Assembly: GCF_000337575.1 (NCBI RefSeq)
Contig: NZ_AOIM01000034.1
Location: 78,860 to 142,859, forward strand
Source: Natrialba hulunbeirensis JCM 10989
Lineage (GTDB): Archaea > Halobacteriota > Halobacteria > Halobacteriales > Natrialbaceae
Length of the DNA stretch: 64,000 nucleotides
Reading direction: 5' to 3'
Shown here: positions 7,728 through 16,908 of the stretch, piece after piece
Layout of the letters: every line of letters begins with the position of its first letter
Position numbering within the stretch: the first letter of the stretch is position 1
The notes under the pieces: generated by a model
Databases searched by the model: none
What the model was told of the DNA's origin: nothing
The model's input: only the letters and a program-made list of their open reading frames with translations
Translations under genes and position numbers: made by a program

Positions 7728-9662
7728 ATGCCCAGAGATGACATTCCACATGATGGGGAGCCGAGCAAAAACGGACTCACACGCCGTGAGGCACTCGGAA
7801 CGTACGCCGCTGCCGGAATCGGCGCGGCGATGGTACCGGGAGCAGTCACCGCGACTGCAGCGACGGACGCCGACGGCCCTGTCTTCGAGGACGGACGCGC
7901 CCAACCCGTCTTCGCGGAGGACGACGTACTCCGCGAGGAGTTCTGGGTCGAAACGGAGACCGACACGACCGACACCGGCGACCTGGATCGGATTCACGTC
8001 GAAATCGCCAGGCCCGAGTCGACTGTAGACAGCGATGTCGCGCTACCGGTAATTATGGAGCCCAGTCCGTACTTCGGCGGGCTGGATATGAGCACGGCCG
8101 ACCTCTACGACGTCGACGTGTCGCTGTACGAACCGGATAAACCGGGTCGCGATAATCGGCCCCGAAGCGATACGTCGACCGAGCAGACGGTCGAGAGCGA
8201 CGACCTGACGGCGTTCAGCGGCAGTGCAACCGACTGGATCGGACCGAGCACGTACGAGGAGTACTTCGTTCCCAGAGGATTCGTCTTCGCGTACGCCTCC
8301 TCGCGCGGCACGCACAAGTCGACCGGTGCGAACACCTGTGGCGACGAACACGAGGTGAACGGCATCAAAGCCGTCGTTGACTGGCTGAACGGCCGCGCGA
8401 CGGCCTACGACTCCCGCTCCGGCGGCGACCCAGTCGAGGCCGAGTGGACGACCGGCAAAACCGGCATGATCGGCGCGTCGTACAACGGCACGCTGCCCAA
8501 CGGCGTCGCGGCGACCGGCGTCGACGGCCTCGAGGCCATCGTCCCCGAAGTCGCAATCTCCAGCTGGTACGACTACTTCAGAGCGAACGGCCACGTCGTC
8601 GCCCCCGGCGGCTGGCAGGGCGAGGACGCCTACCAGCTCGCCGCGTGGGTCACGACCCGGGAAGACCGGGAGGTCGCCGAACCCGTTCTCGAGCAGATCG
8701 AAGCCGACCAGGAGCGCGAGACCGGCAACTACAACGAGTTCTGGGACGCCCGCAACTACGTCACCGACGCCGACAACGTCGAGGCCGCCGTCCTCGTCAC
8801 CCACGGACTCAACGACGACAACGTCAAAACCAAGCAGTTCGCCCAGTGGTACGACGCACTGCGCGAGGCCGGCGTCTCGCGCAAGATCTGGCTCCACCAG
8901 GGCGGGCACTCGAGTCCACTCAGCCATCGGCCGGACGACTGGCTCGACGAGTTGAACCTGTGGTGGACGCGCTGGCTGTTCGGGGTCGAGAACGACGTGA
9001 TGGACGGACCGACGGCGACGGTGCAGCGTGAGGACGACTCCTGGACCACGTACGACGAGTGGCCGGTTCCGGGGACGAGCGAGGCCGAACTCAACTTCAC
9101 GCCGGGCGGCCGGATGTCGGGCGGGCTCACACTCGAGCACACGCGTGGCCGACCGGTCACCGAGACGGTCGTCGACCCAGCGGAACCGGACACGCCGGCG
9201 GACGACCTGATCGCGGCCGACGAGTCGGAACACCGACTGCTGTATACGACCGCACAACTCGCGGAGGACGTTCACCTGAGCGGTACGGTCGAACTCGACG
9301 TGCGACTCTCGTTCGACTCGGAATCGGCGAACGTGACGGGCGTGCTGGTCGATGTCGGACCGGACGGGGAGACCGAAATCATCAACCGCGGGTGGATGAA
9401 CCCGCAGAACCGAAAGTCGGACTCGGAGACGTTCGCCATCCATCCCGGCACGCCGTACCGGCTTTCGTTCGACCTCCAGCCGGACGATCACGTCTTCGCG
9501 TCGGATCACCGGATCGGTATCGCCGTCCTCTCGACGGACTACGACTTCACGCAGCGGCCGCCGGAGGAGAAAGAACTCACGCTCGACGTGAAACAGAGCG
9601 CCGCCCGGCTTCCGATCGTCGGCGGTGTGGATGCGCTGAGTGACGCGCTTTCGGACGACTGA
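7728..9662 (+). CDS. Tat-exported CocE/NonD (X-Pro dipeptidyl-peptidase S15) family hydrolase
   Basis: A 644-residue secreted or surface serine hydrolase. The N-terminus carries a twin-arginine signal (LTRREALGTYAAAG) followed by an Ala-rich cleavage region. An alpha/beta-hydrolase domain contains the nucleophile elbow GASYNG, a later HGLNDDNV segment with the acid residue, and HQGGHSSP with the catalytic His. From about residue 430 a jelly-roll C-terminal domain typical of PepX/CocE (LSGTVELDVRLSFDS) completes the architecture. Members cleave X-Pro peptides or acyl esters; the substrate here cannot be read from sequence. The start at ATG 7728 is chosen from the TATA box spacing. It ends 77 bp before a convergent gene, with a T-tract in between. 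Confidence 0.9.
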   Translation: MPRDDIPHDGEPSKNGLTRREALGTYAAAGIGAAMVPGAVTATAATDADGPVFEDGRAQPVFAEDDVLREEFWVETETDTTDTGDLDRIHVEIARPESTVDSDVALPVIMEPSPYFGGLDMSTADLYDVDVSLYEPDKPGRDNRPRSDTSTEQTVESDDLTAFSGSATDWIGPSTYEEYFVPRGFVFAYASSRGTHKSTGANTCGDEHEVNGIKAVVDWLNGRATAYDSRSGGDPVEAEWTTGKTGMIGASYNGTLPNGVAATGVDGLEAIVPEVAISSWYDYFRANGHVVAPGGWQGEDAYQLAAWVTTREDREVAEPVLEQIEADQERETGNYNEFWDARNYVTDADNVEAAVLVTHGLNDDNVKTKQFAQWYDALREAGVSRKIWLHQGGHSSPLSHRPDDWLDELNLWWTRWLFGVENDVMDGPTATVQREDDSWTTYDEWPVPGTSEAELNFTPGGRMSGGLTLEHTRGRPVTETVVDPAEPDTPADDLIAADESEHRLLYTTAQLAEDVHLSGTVELDVRLSFDSESANVTGVLVDVGPDGETEIINRGWMNPQNRKSDSETFAIHPGTPYRLSFDLQPDDHVFASDHRIGIAVLSTDYDFTQRPPEEKELTLDVKQSAARLPIVGGVDALSDALSDD

Positions 9663-9699
9663 CGAAGCCGATAGTCACCAGTCCGACGGCTCGGTTTGA

Positions 9700-9704
9700 T
9701 TTTT
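9700..9704 (+). terminator. T-tract between convergent genes
   Basis: Five T residues 38 nt after the hydrolase stop codon, within the 76-bp gap to the convergent 122-residue gene. A plausible intrinsic archaeal termination signal. Confidence 0.35.
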
Positions 9705-9738
9705 CGATTCCTTGATTAGTCGCTTCTCTCCCGTCTGC

Positions 9739-10107
9739 TTACCGGCTCGAGAGCAGTCCGCGCGCTCGGTCTCGGATACCCGGCTCCGGTTCTGGCTGGG
9801 AGCGACTCCGTAGCCCACGTTCTGCCGCGCTTCGGACCGCCTGCTTCGCCGCCGCGGATTCGGCAACGTCGAGCGCCCAGTCGGGAACCTGCGACTCGAT
9901 CTCCGAGCGCTTCTCCGCTTTGAGCTGACTGTACTTTCTGAGCGCGAGGCCGACGCCGATGAAGAGCCCGGCGTCCGTCAACTCCTGTCTGAACCGGTTC
10001 TTGTCGTCTCGCACCGCAATCGCTTTGATCAGCGAGAGGACGCCGATCGCGAGGTAGAGCTTCGACGTCTTCGAGGGGTCACCGCTGAGTATCCGTTGTA
10101 GGGCCAT
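9739..10107 (-). CDS. Hypothetical protein with one or two membrane helices
   Basis: A 122-residue protein. The N-terminal half has two moderately hydrophobic stretches (LYLAIGVLSLIKAIAV and AGLFIGVGLALRKY) separated by a charged loop. The C-terminal half is charged, helical and Arg/Ala-rich and ends in a flexible PEPEP-type stretch. It has no signal peptide or enzymatic motif. The start is the ATG at 10107, the first in frame. It lies 52 bp downstream of the thiamine-binding lipoprotein gene on the same strand and might be cotranscribed, but there is no functional link. Function unknown. Confidence 0.75.
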   Translation of the reverse strand: MALQRILSGDPSKTSKLYLAIGVLSLIKAIAVRDDKNRFRQELTDAGLFIGVGLALRKYSQLKAEKRSEIESQVPDWALDVAESAAAKQAVRSAAERGLRSRSQPEPEPGIRDRARGLLSSR

Positions 10108-10159
10108 GCGCGGCGACGTACCACGCTCGCCGTCTTAAAACTGCACCGAGTTCTCTGTC

Positions 10160-11326
10160 TCAATCTCCGATTTCGTCGTCCCAGGTCTCGAGCCAGGTCG
10201 CGAACTCCCCCTCCAGGTCGTCGTAGGTGTGCGTTACTGCCTCGGCTGGCTCCTGTGAGTTCTCGAGGAACGTCGCATCGAGATCGACGTACTCGTCTTC
10301 GACGGCGGGGAACTGCGCGTTTCGCGTCGCGAGCTCGGCCTGTGCCGTCCGGGAGAGCAGGAGGTCGACGAACTCGTAGGCGAGGTCCGGCTGCGTCGCG
10401 TCCGCAAAGATCGCAGCGCCCTCCGTACTCTGATACCCTGTGTCGTTGAGCGACGCGATCTGGTGGCGTTGCATGTCTCGGTCCGTCGCGGCCGCAACTA
10501 CCTGATCCGTCGAGTACGAGACCACCATCGGGCGCGCACCTTCGAGATAGGCGTCCCGATACGCGTCCGTCCAGCGCTCCTCGATGCGAACGCCGTTCGC
10601 CTGCAACTCTTCCCAGAAGGAGAGCATGCCAGAGCCGGACCCGAACTCCGCGACCGTCCACAGGAAAAACGCCTGCCCCGGATTCGACACGCGCGGCTCC
10701 TGTGCGAGTAACGTGTTCGCATACGTCGGCTCGAGGAGGTCCTCGAACGTCTCGGGTGGGGACTCGAGTACCGTCTCGTCGTAGACGAGCGAGAGGTAGC
10801 TGGTGCCCACAGGGAGTACGCGGTCGCGCGGGTCGTCGAAGGCGAGATCGGACTGGATTCGGTCGGCGTGCTCGAGTCGGTCGCGCTCGAGCGATTTGAA
10901 CAGTCGCGTGTCGCCGTGGGCGTCGAGCACGGAGTCCACGAGTGCGAGTTCGCTCGCGGTGAGGCCGAGGATGACGTCGGTGTCGATGTCGGCGTCGAGA
11001 CGGGCGCGCTGGATGTAGTGTTCGATGCCGGATTCGGGGACGGTCCACTCGATTTCCTCCTCGAACTCCTCTTCGACAGTTTCTCGGAACCAGTCGCCGG
11101 CGGGGTTGGGGGCCTGCTCGGGATTGGGACCGGTATCAGTATCGGTATCGGTATCAGGTCCGTGGTCTGAGCCGGTTGCAAAGGAAGTGTAGGTCGCGAC
11201 CCGCAGCGGGCCCGTTTCGGCGGCGTGTTCTTCGTTCTCGCCGTTGCGGGTCAGACAGCCGGCGAGTGTGGCGACCGAGCCGCCGCCGACGCCGCGGACG
11301 AACGTCCGTCGGTCCATTAGTCGCAT
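10160..11326 (-). CDS. thiB: Thiamine-type ABC transporter substrate-binding lipoprotein
   Basis: A 388-residue periplasmic-type binding protein anchored outside the membrane. It has a twin-arginine motif (DRRTFVRGVGGG) and lipobox (LAGC). After a short Asp/Thr repeat linker (DTDTDTDTG) the fold begins with LRVATYTSF, the signature opening of TbpA/ThiB proteins. Later motifs fit family-1 binding proteins for thiamine or iron: DVILGLTASELALVD, VLPVGTSYLSLVYDE, VSYSTDQVVAAA and YEFVDLLLSRTAQ. Thiamine is the best guess. No permease or ATPase for it lies in the window, so partners must be elsewhere. Two ATGs (11326 and 11317) could start it; a CTTAAG element near 11345 supports 11326. Confidence 0.82.
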   Translation of the reverse strand: MRLMDRRTFVRGVGGGSVATLAGCLTRNGENEEHAAETGPLRVATYTSFATGSDHGPDTDTDTDTGPNPEQAPNPAGDWFRETVEEEFEEEIEWTVPESGIEHYIQRARLDADIDTDVILGLTASELALVDSVLDAHGDTRLFKSLERDRLEHADRIQSDLAFDDPRDRVLPVGTSYLSLVYDETVLESPPETFEDLLEPTYANTLLAQEPRVSNPGQAFFLWTVAEFGSGSGMLSFWEELQANGVRIEERWTDAYRDAYLEGARPMVVSYSTDQVVAAATDRDMQRHQIASLNDTGYQSTEGAAIFADATQPDLAYEFVDLLLSRTAQAELATRNAQFPAVEDEYVDLDATFLENSQEPAEAVTHTYDDLEGEFATWLETWDDEIGD

Positions 11327-11494
11327 ATTATGCCGCGCGGGCTTAAGGTCCCTGCCCGCTCACAGAATCGATTTGCCGGTAGTCGATGCTTTCTGCGATC
11401 AGCGGTCCGGTAGTGGGGGTGTACGCCCCGAAACAGTCCGAAACTGCCTGGTTCGACCACAGCCATTTTTCTCGCTGCTCGTCGTTGGTTGCCT

Positions 11495-12280
11495 ATGAGT
11501 CGTGGCCGAACCGTCGTCAACGCGCTTATTGGGGCTGTCGTCGCCGTCGTCCTCTCGTTCATCCCTTTCTCGACGATCATCGGGGGTGCAGTCGCCGGCT
11601 TTCTCGAGGGACCGGAGACGAGAGACGGCGTCCTCGCCGGCGCACTCGCCGGTGCGGTTATGTTCGTCCCGATTATCGGAATCGCCTTCGTCTTCCTCGG
11701 GTTCTTCGGCTTTGGCTTCGGCGTCGCTGCCGTCCCGTTCGAGGGCTTTGTCGTCGTGCTTGCCTTCTTCGGGTTGCTCTCGACGGTCGTCTTGCTCTAC
11801 ACCGTCGGCCTCTCGCTGCTCGGGGGTGTCATCGGGTCGTACCTCGCCCGCGAGTTCCCGTCGGCGCGACACCGGACGACCCAGACGATCGGAACGGAGC
11901 CGTCACGGCGCGAGGGGCGACGCGGTCGCCGCGTGCGTGCGCCACGGTCCTCGAGCGCTCCCGGCACGACAGGGTCGTCCACGAGACATCACGACCGAAC
12001 TGGCCGCTCACGGTCGCCTCCCAATGGGCCACCCTCGTCTGATCGATCGGATCGTTCTACTCGTCCCGACCGCTACGGATCTACAGCTACCGACCGACGC
12101 GCTCGCTCGGATGCGGGTCGCGATCACGACGCCGAAACTGCTTCTTCCACCGACATGACGGCTCCTGACCGTTCCGATCGAGAAGCGACACGATGGCGCG
12201 AGACCGACGAGGACACCGATGATACCAATACCGGGACCGATGAGTCGGGAGCCGGTGACGATGGTCCGAATGAGGCGTGA
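11495..12280 (+). CDS. DUF5518-like membrane protein with long hydrophilic tail
   Basis: A 261-residue protein. Residues 1-125 hold about four membrane helices with the pattern GAVVAVVLSFIPFSTIIGGAVAGFLEG, typical of haloarchaeal DUF5518 proteins, followed by FVPIIGIAFVFLGFFGFG and a last hydrophobic pair. Residues 130-261 are a disordered tail that begins Arg/Ser-rich and ends in Asp/Thr/Glu, with no motif. An in-frame TTG at 11489 is possible, but ATG 11495 gives the cleaner N-terminus (MSRGRT). It is convergent with the ABC permease gene only 19 bp away, with a T5 tract in between. The domain has no established function; a small-membrane channel or scaffold role would be a guess. Confidence 0.8.
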   Translation: MSRGRTVVNALIGAVVAVVLSFIPFSTIIGGAVAGFLEGPETRDGVLAGALAGAVMFVPIIGIAFVFLGFFGFGFGVAAVPFEGFVVVLAFFGLLSTVVLLYTVGLSLLGGVIGSYLAREFPSARHRTTQTIGTEPSRREGRRGRRVRAPRSSSAPGTTGSSTRHHDRTGRSRSPPNGPPSSDRSDRSTRPDRYGSTATDRRARSDAGRDHDAETASSTDMTAPDRSDREATRWRETDEDTDDTNTGTDESGAGDDGPNEA

Positions 12281-12288
12281 CTCGACAC

Positions 12289-12293
12289 TTTTT
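12289..12293 (+). terminator. T-tract between DUF5518-like gene and ABC permease
   Basis: Five T residues in the 19-bp gap between convergent stop codons. It is the only obvious termination signal for the upstream membrane-protein gene. Confidence 0.35.
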
Positions 12294-12299
12294 GCCCTC

Positions 12300-13643
12300 T
12301 CACTCGTACCGAAGCGCGTCGATCGGATCCGTTCTGGCCGCCCGCCAGGCGGGATAGAGCCCCGAGAGAACGCCGACGAGGATTCCCACGGCGACCGCGA
12401 GTGCGACGTACTCGTAGGGGTAGACGAGCGGAATATCGATGTACCACGCGCCGGCGTAGCCAACGGCGAGTCCGAGCACCGTGCCGAGGATGGCACCGAT
12501 AATTCCCAGGACCACCGCCTCCGTCAGGAACAGCCCCAGCACGTCCCGGTTCTGCGCACCGACGGCTTTCATAATCCCGATCTCACGGGTGCGTTCGGTG
12601 ACGCTGACCAGCATGATGTTCGCGATGCCGATCGAACCGACGACGAGTGAGATGGCCGCGATGCCGACGATGAAGTTCTGGAGCAGGTCGAGTATGTCCT
12701 GCAGTTGCTGGAGCAACTCGGTACTCGTCTGCATGGTGATCTCGAGGTCGTCGCCGAGCAACTCGCTCGCATCGGAGTCGCCGCTCTCGAGTACGGCCAG
12801 TGCGCTGTCGCGAGCCTGATCGATATCTCCGTCGTCGGCAGACGGTGCTTCGACGACGATCGCGAGGAATCGGGCATCCTCGGCGGTTGCCGGTTCGTCG
12901 TCATCGTCGTTGGCTGGATCAGCCTCGTCCGATCCACCGCCACCATCACCGTTATTCCCATCGCCATCACCGAATCCGGCACCGATCCCGTCCACCTCCT
13001 CCGTGTAGTAGGGATCCGTCGGCACGTACACCCGCGGCGACGGCTCGAACCCTTCGAACGGACTCAATCCCTCCGAACTGTCCGTGATTCCGACGACGGT
13101 CACAGACGTCTGCTCGCCGCCCTGCCTGACGATGGTCAACTCGTCGCCGACAGAAACGTTCTCCTCGAACTGGCCGGCAACTGCCGGATTGATTACCGCC
13201 TCGCGTTCGCCCATCTCGAACTGCCGGCCGTCGTCGATCGTATCTGGTCTGATGTACGGCGGCCCCGCGGCGATCAGCGCATCGCTCTGTGGCGTGAGCT
13301 CGCCGTCGGAGGCGAGCGCCTGCGTCGAAATCGGCATATAGCCGTAGGCCGCGTCGACGTCCTCGAGCTCGTCCACCTGCTCGAGATCGTCCTGCGTGAA
13401 CACCGGCTGCGCGCCGGCGAGCGGCCCGCCCTCTGTCTCTGGGTCGGCGGCCCAGCCGTAGAGATTCCGCTGATCGTCCGGGCTAATGTCGCCGAGCAAA
13501 CCGGCCTGCAGGCTCGCACCCAGCGTGACGAACGCGATCACCGCTGCAATGCCGATGATAATTCCAAGCGTCGTCAGCGCTGAGCGCAACCGGTGGCTCC
13601 CGATCGAGCGCCAGGCAAGCCGACCGAACTCGAGTGGGCGCAT
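12300..13643 (-). CDS. MacB-type ABC transporter permease
   Basis: A 447-residue permease of the MacB/LolC superfamily. An N-terminal membrane helix (ALTTLGIIIGIAAVIAFVTLG) precedes a large extracytoplasmic MacB core domain at about 45-320. That domain contains an Asp/Gly/Asn-rich low-complexity insertion around residues 205-245 (GDGDGNNGDGGGG). The FtsX-like C-terminal domain has three more helices: LLQNFIVGIAAISLVVGSIGIANIML, VLGIIGAILGTVLGLAVGYAG and YVALAVAVGILVGVLSGLYPAWRAAR. The end reads ARTDPIDALRYE, the classic coupling terminus. Its ATG overlaps the stop of the ATPase gene (TGATG), so the two are translated together. Such pairs export peptides, lipids or lipoproteins, or act as mechanotransmission complexes. 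No periplasmic adaptor gene is adjacent. Confidence 0.92.
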   Translation of the reverse strand: MRPLEFGRLAWRSIGSHRLRSALTTLGIIIGIAAVIAFVTLGASLQAGLLGDISPDDQRNLYGWAADPETEGGPLAGAQPVFTQDDLEQVDELEDVDAAYGYMPISTQALASDGELTPQSDALIAAGPPYIRPDTIDDGRQFEMGEREAVINPAVAGQFEENVSVGDELTIVRQGGEQTSVTVVGITDSSEGLSPFEGFEPSPRVYVPTDPYYTEEVDGIGAGFGDGDGNNGDGGGGSDEADPANDDDDEPATAEDARFLAIVVEAPSADDGDIDQARDSALAVLESGDSDASELLGDDLEITMQTSTELLQQLQDILDLLQNFIVGIAAISLVVGSIGIANIMLVSVTERTREIGIMKAVGAQNRDVLGLFLTEAVVLGIIGAILGTVLGLAVGYAGAWYIDIPLVYPYEYVALAVAVGILVGVLSGLYPAWRAARTDPIDALRYE

Positions 13644-14434
13644 CAGCTGTTCGCTCCGCTCGCCGATCCTGTGCGCTCGTCGTGGTCGTGGTCGGGGTCG
13701 TGGCCGTTGGTATGTCCAGCGCTCGACCGCGGACTCGCACCACTCTCGTCGAGCGCTTCGATCCGCTCGATCTGCCCGTCGAGCAGGTGGACGATCCGCT
13801 CTGCGCGCGATGCCACGTGGCGCTCGTGGGTCACGACGAGCATGGTTGTCCCGGCGTCGTGGAACTCGTCGAAGAGGTCGAGCACGTCGGCCTCAGTCTC
13901 GGTGTCGAGATTCCCCGACGGCTCGTCGGCCAGCACGATCGTCGGATCGTTCACCAGCGCACGGGCGAGGGCGACGCGCTGGCGCTGGCCGCCAGAGAGC
14001 TCGTTCGGCATGTGATCCATTCGATCGCCGAGTCCGACGCGCTCGAGTAACTCGCGTGCGCGGTCGTTTCGCTCGCCGCGACCGATCCCCTGAAAGAGCT
14101 GCGGCAGGGCGACGTTCTCGAGTGCGGTGAGCCGCGGCATCAGGTTGAACGTCTGGAAGACGAAGCCGACGGTCGTGCCGCGGAGGGTGGTCCGTTCGCG
14201 GTCGTCGAGTTCCCCGACGTCCTGTCCGCCGACGACGACGGTGCCGTCGGTGGGGGTGTCGAGACAGCCGACGAGGTTCATCAGCGTCGACTTGCCGGAG
14301 CCGCTTGGTCCCATGATCGCGGTGTAAGAACCCTCTGGAATCTCGAGGTCGACGCCGTCGAGCGCGTGGACGGGTTCGGCCAGCTGGTAGGTTTTACGAA
14401 CGTGTTCGAGGCTGACTGCAGTCCCCGTCGCCAT
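13643..14434 (-). CDS. MacB/LolD-type ABC transporter ATP-binding protein
   Basis: A 263-residue ATPase partner of the permease downstream. Walker A is GPSGSGKST, the Q-loop lies in TVGFVFQTFNLMPRLTALENV, the signature is LSGGQRQR, Walker B is IVLADEPSGNLD, and the H-loop is in LVVTHERH. The layout and the FNLMPRLTALENV segment are typical of the LolD/MacB subfamily, which contacts FtsX-like permeases. A disordered, Asp/His/Gly-rich tail follows residue 230. The frame is open for another 69 codons upstream, but MATGTAVSLEHVRKTY at 14434 is the conserved beginning. The upstream region is shared with the divergent broken signal peptidase gene. Confidence 0.93.
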   Translation of the reverse strand: MATGTAVSLEHVRKTYQLAEPVHALDGVDLEIPEGSYTAIMGPSGSGKSTLMNLVGCLDTPTDGTVVVGGQDVGELDDRERTTLRGTTVGFVFQTFNLMPRLTALENVALPQLFQGIGRGERNDRARELLERVGLGDRMDHMPNELSGGQRQRVALARALVNDPTIVLADEPSGNLDTETEADVLDLFDEFHDAGTTMLVVTHERHVASRAERIVHLLDGQIERIEALDESGASPRSSAGHTNGHDPDHDHDERTGSASGANS

Positions 14435-14559
14435 GGGTGTTCGACCACGGTGGGTGTGAAAAAGGTTCGCGGCGGTTGCAACGCCACAGATCGCGCGTTT
14501 CAGCCGATGGTGTTGAAAATACAAAACGTTGACTTGCCGTGGTCTCGGAGAGTACCTCG

Positions 14560-15402
14560 ATGAGCGACCGTCCCCGCTCTGATTCCCCCTCCGGTTCGGC
14601 GGCCGACTCGAGTACACACTCGCGTCCAGACTCGGGTCCATCTCCGAGCTCGGATTCGGATGCGCCCGCAGCCGACACTGCCGAGCCCTCGAGTACTCCT
14701 GACTCCCGCCCCAGTGACGGACTCGGTCGCTGGCTGCTCCGTTCGGACGATGCCCGTGCCGTTGCGTGCAGAGATGTCGCGAGCACCGTCGCCGTCGTCG
14801 GACTGATTGGCCTGTTGCTCGTCGCGTTCAGCGGCGTCTGGCCACCTCTGGCTGCAGTCGAGAGCGGGAGCATGGAACCGAACGTGGCCACCGGTGACCT
14901 CGTCTTCGTCGCCGACAGCGACCGGTTCGTCGGCAGCGAAGCCGTCGGCGAGACCGGCGTGGTCACTCGGGACGCCGCACTGACTGCTGATGGCACCCAC
15001 GTCCGGTTCGGCGAACCCGGTGATGTCATTGTCTTCACACCAGACGGCGATCCGAGCGCGACGCCGGTCATCCACCGCGCACACTTCTAGGTCGAGGAGG
15101 GCGAAAACTGGGCCGAGACGAAGGCGGACGCCGACGCGCTCGGTGACAGAACGTGTGCGGCGCTGCACTCGTGTCCGGCACCACACGACGGCTTCGTCAC
15201 GAAGGGTGATGCGAACAGCCTGTACGACCAGGTTGGGGGTCAGTACGCCGAGACGACCGTCGTCAAACCAGAGTGGGTCACCAGCAAATCCGTCGTCCGC
15301 CTCCCGTGGCTCGGCCAGGTTCGCGTCGCACTCGAGTCCCTGTTCGCGGTGACGACTACACCGCCGCTCGCTGGCTCCCAGTTCGTGGCGGCGTTCGGAT
15401 AG
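14560..15402 (+). pseudogene. Signal peptidase I paralogue interrupted by an in-frame TAG
   Basis: The first frame gives 176 residues ending at TAG 15088-15090. They include a Ser/Asp-rich tail, a membrane helix (VVGLIGLLLVAFSGVWPP), the nucleophile motif ESGSMEPNV and the His motif VIHRAHF. The same frame then continues for 103 codons to TAG 15400-15402 with clear similarity to the intact gene at 1031-2104 (VEEGENWAETKAD..., HSCPAPHDGFVT, PEWVTSKSVVRLPWLG). The stop replaces the Trp that follows VIHRAHF in the paralogue, a single TGG to TAG change. The Asp motif is also altered, from VTMGDNNN to VTKGDANS. Both suggest decay after duplication. An N-terminal fragment without the Asp region would be inactive. 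An upstream in-frame GTG exists at 14539. Confidence 0.85.
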
Positions 15403-15576
15403 TACCAGACTGTGGCTGATCGCGAGGTGTCTGCTCGACCTCGGCCGCGGTGTTCTGCGGGTAATGCGACCAGCGCAACAGCAGACAACGCGACCAGCGT
15501 GACAGTGGACACGCGACTAGCACGACACGAGATGTACAACGTTTTTCTCCTCGCCGCTCGCCTGACGAACCAGACC

Positions 15577-16284
15577 ATGAAGACCGAGGGCGGGAGCGAC
15601 ACGGCGAAGCGACACGCAGGCGAGCGCGCGGCCGACGCCGTCGAGGACGGCACCGTCGTCGGCCTCGGAACCGGCTCGACGGCCGCCTACGCGATCGAGG
15701 CCATCGGCCAGGCCGTCGCCGACGGTCTCGACGTTCGGGCCATCCCCACGTCGTTCCAGTCGCGCCAGCTGGCACTCGAGTACGACATTCCACTGACGAC
15801 CCTCGATGCGGTCGACGGGGTGGATCTCGCGATCGACGGCGCGGATCAGGTGGTCGACGATCCCGAGTCGGCCGCACACGGCGCGCTCATCAAGGGCGGT
15901 GGGGGCGCACACGCCCGCGAGAAACTCGTCGATGCGGCCGCAGACCGCTTTTTGGTCGTCGCCGATCCGTCGAAACTCACGACCGAACTCGACCGGTCGG
16001 TTCCACTCGAAGTGCTGCCGGACGCCCACACCGTCGTCGCCGAGCGCGTTCGCGAACTGGACGGCGAGCCAACGCTTCGTGACGCCGAGCACAAGGACGG
16101 CCCGGTCGTCACCGACAACGGAAATCTACTTCTCGACTGCGAGTTCGGCGCGATCGAGGATCCAGACGCGCTCGCGACCACACTCGCCTCGATTCCGGGC
16201 GTCGTCGAACACGGCCTGTTCGTCGGGCTGGCCGACGCGACCTACGTCGGCACGGACGACGGTGTGGACGTTCGGACGTACTGA
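15577..16284 (+). CDS. rpiA: Ribose-5-phosphate isomerase A
   Basis: Interconverts ribose 5-phosphate and ribulose 5-phosphate for nucleotide and aromatic precursor supply. The 235-residue protein has the RpiA signatures in order: VVGLGTGSTAAYAIEAIG (phosphate loop), AIPTSFQS, DLAIDGADQVVDD with the catalytic Asp pair, and the KGGGGAHAREKLVDAAAD segment with the catalytic Glu/Lys region. DNGNLLLDCEFG and a terminal FVGLADATYVGT strand follow. The frame is open 55 codons further upstream, but ATG 15577 places the start just before the conserved AKRHAGERAAD helix. It is adjacent to, and possibly read through from, the broken signal peptidase gene, with no functional link. Confidence 0.96.
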   Translation: MKTEGGSDTAKRHAGERAADAVEDGTVVGLGTGSTAAYAIEAIGQAVADGLDVRAIPTSFQSRQLALEYDIPLTTLDAVDGVDLAIDGADQVVDDPESAAHGALIKGGGGAHAREKLVDAAADRFLVVADPSKLTTELDRSVPLEVLPDAHTVVAERVRELDGEPTLRDAEHKDGPVVTDNGNLLLDCEFGAIEDPDALATTLASIPGVVEHGLFVGLADATYVGTDDGVDVRTY

Positions 16285-16286
16285 TC

Positions 16287-16730
16287 TCAGCGGTCGTTTG
16301 CTGGTCCGATTGTCTTCTCTCCGTTACCCTCCTCGACAGTCGCAGGCGCATCCGCCCGCCCAGCAGCCAGCGCAGCGACCAGATAGACCACACCAAGCGC
16401 ACGCGTGAGCGGCCCCACCCACGGCTTCACCTCGAGTTCGTCCGGATTCTCGTAGGCGACTCTGAGACCGAACTCGAGTGCCGACCGTGGCGCGAGCGCC
16501 ATCGCGAGGCCGAGGCCGGCCAGCAGTGGGCGAGCGAGTGCGGGCGGACCGCGTTTGCGGACGGCGGCCCACGTGAACACGAGCGCTTCGAGTCGAGCCA
16601 TCGGGATCGTCCACCGTCTGAGCCGGCCCTCACCGGGGTTTTCGAAGGCGATTCGCTCTGCAGCGCGGACGATGCGCCGCGGCGCGGCGAACTCGAGGAT
16701 GCCGATCCCGGTCAGGAGGTGACGGAACAT
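16287..16730 (-). CDS. Small membrane protein with two repeated helical modules
   Basis: A 147-residue protein. The N-terminal half ([38 protein letters not shown]) and the middle ([31 protein letters not shown]) share a pattern: a hydrophobic helix, a P-R/S segment, then A(F/Y)ENP. This suggests an internal duplication. A last helix ([14 protein letters not shown]) precedes a short polar tail. The frame continues upstream to 16997, but the ATG at 16730 gives the natural N-terminus and avoids overlap with the divergent isomerase. It ends 2 bp after the convergent rpiA stop. I do not recognise a function. Confidence 0.75.
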   Translation of the reverse strand: MFRHLLTGIGILEFAAPRRIVRAAERIAFENPGEGRLRRWTIPMARLEALVFTWAAVRKRGPPALARPLLAGLGLAMALAPRSALEFGLRVAYENPDELEVKPWVGPLTRALGVVYLVAALAAGRADAPATVEEGNGEKTIGPANDR

Positions 16731-16908
16731 AGGCGGAATTCGACGGGAAGTGCCAAAAGCGTGTGTCTGGTGTGAGATACGAGTGGGCGGTCTGGTGGTG
16801 GTGAGAGTGAGAACGGATCGAACTCGAGACTCGAGGGCCCACACCTGCGCACCGAGAATGGACACCTTTTCAATACCGACACCCTCACCTTCGGATGGAG
16901 ACGATTCG

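Noticed and set aside
10160-11326. A complete thiamine ABC importer operon
   Set aside because: Only the binding protein is present; the neighbours are an unrelated 122-residue protein and a DUF5518-like protein.
14435-14641. 69 extra N-terminal codons of the ABC ATPase
   Set aside because: They overlap the divergent signal peptidase copy; the conserved ATPase sequence starts at 14434.
14560-15402. Pyrrolysine or amber suppression as explanation for the TAG codons
   Set aside because: No pyl genes or suppressor tRNA are in the window, TAG is used as an ordinary stop elsewhere, and the Asp motif of the signal peptidase copy is altered anyway.
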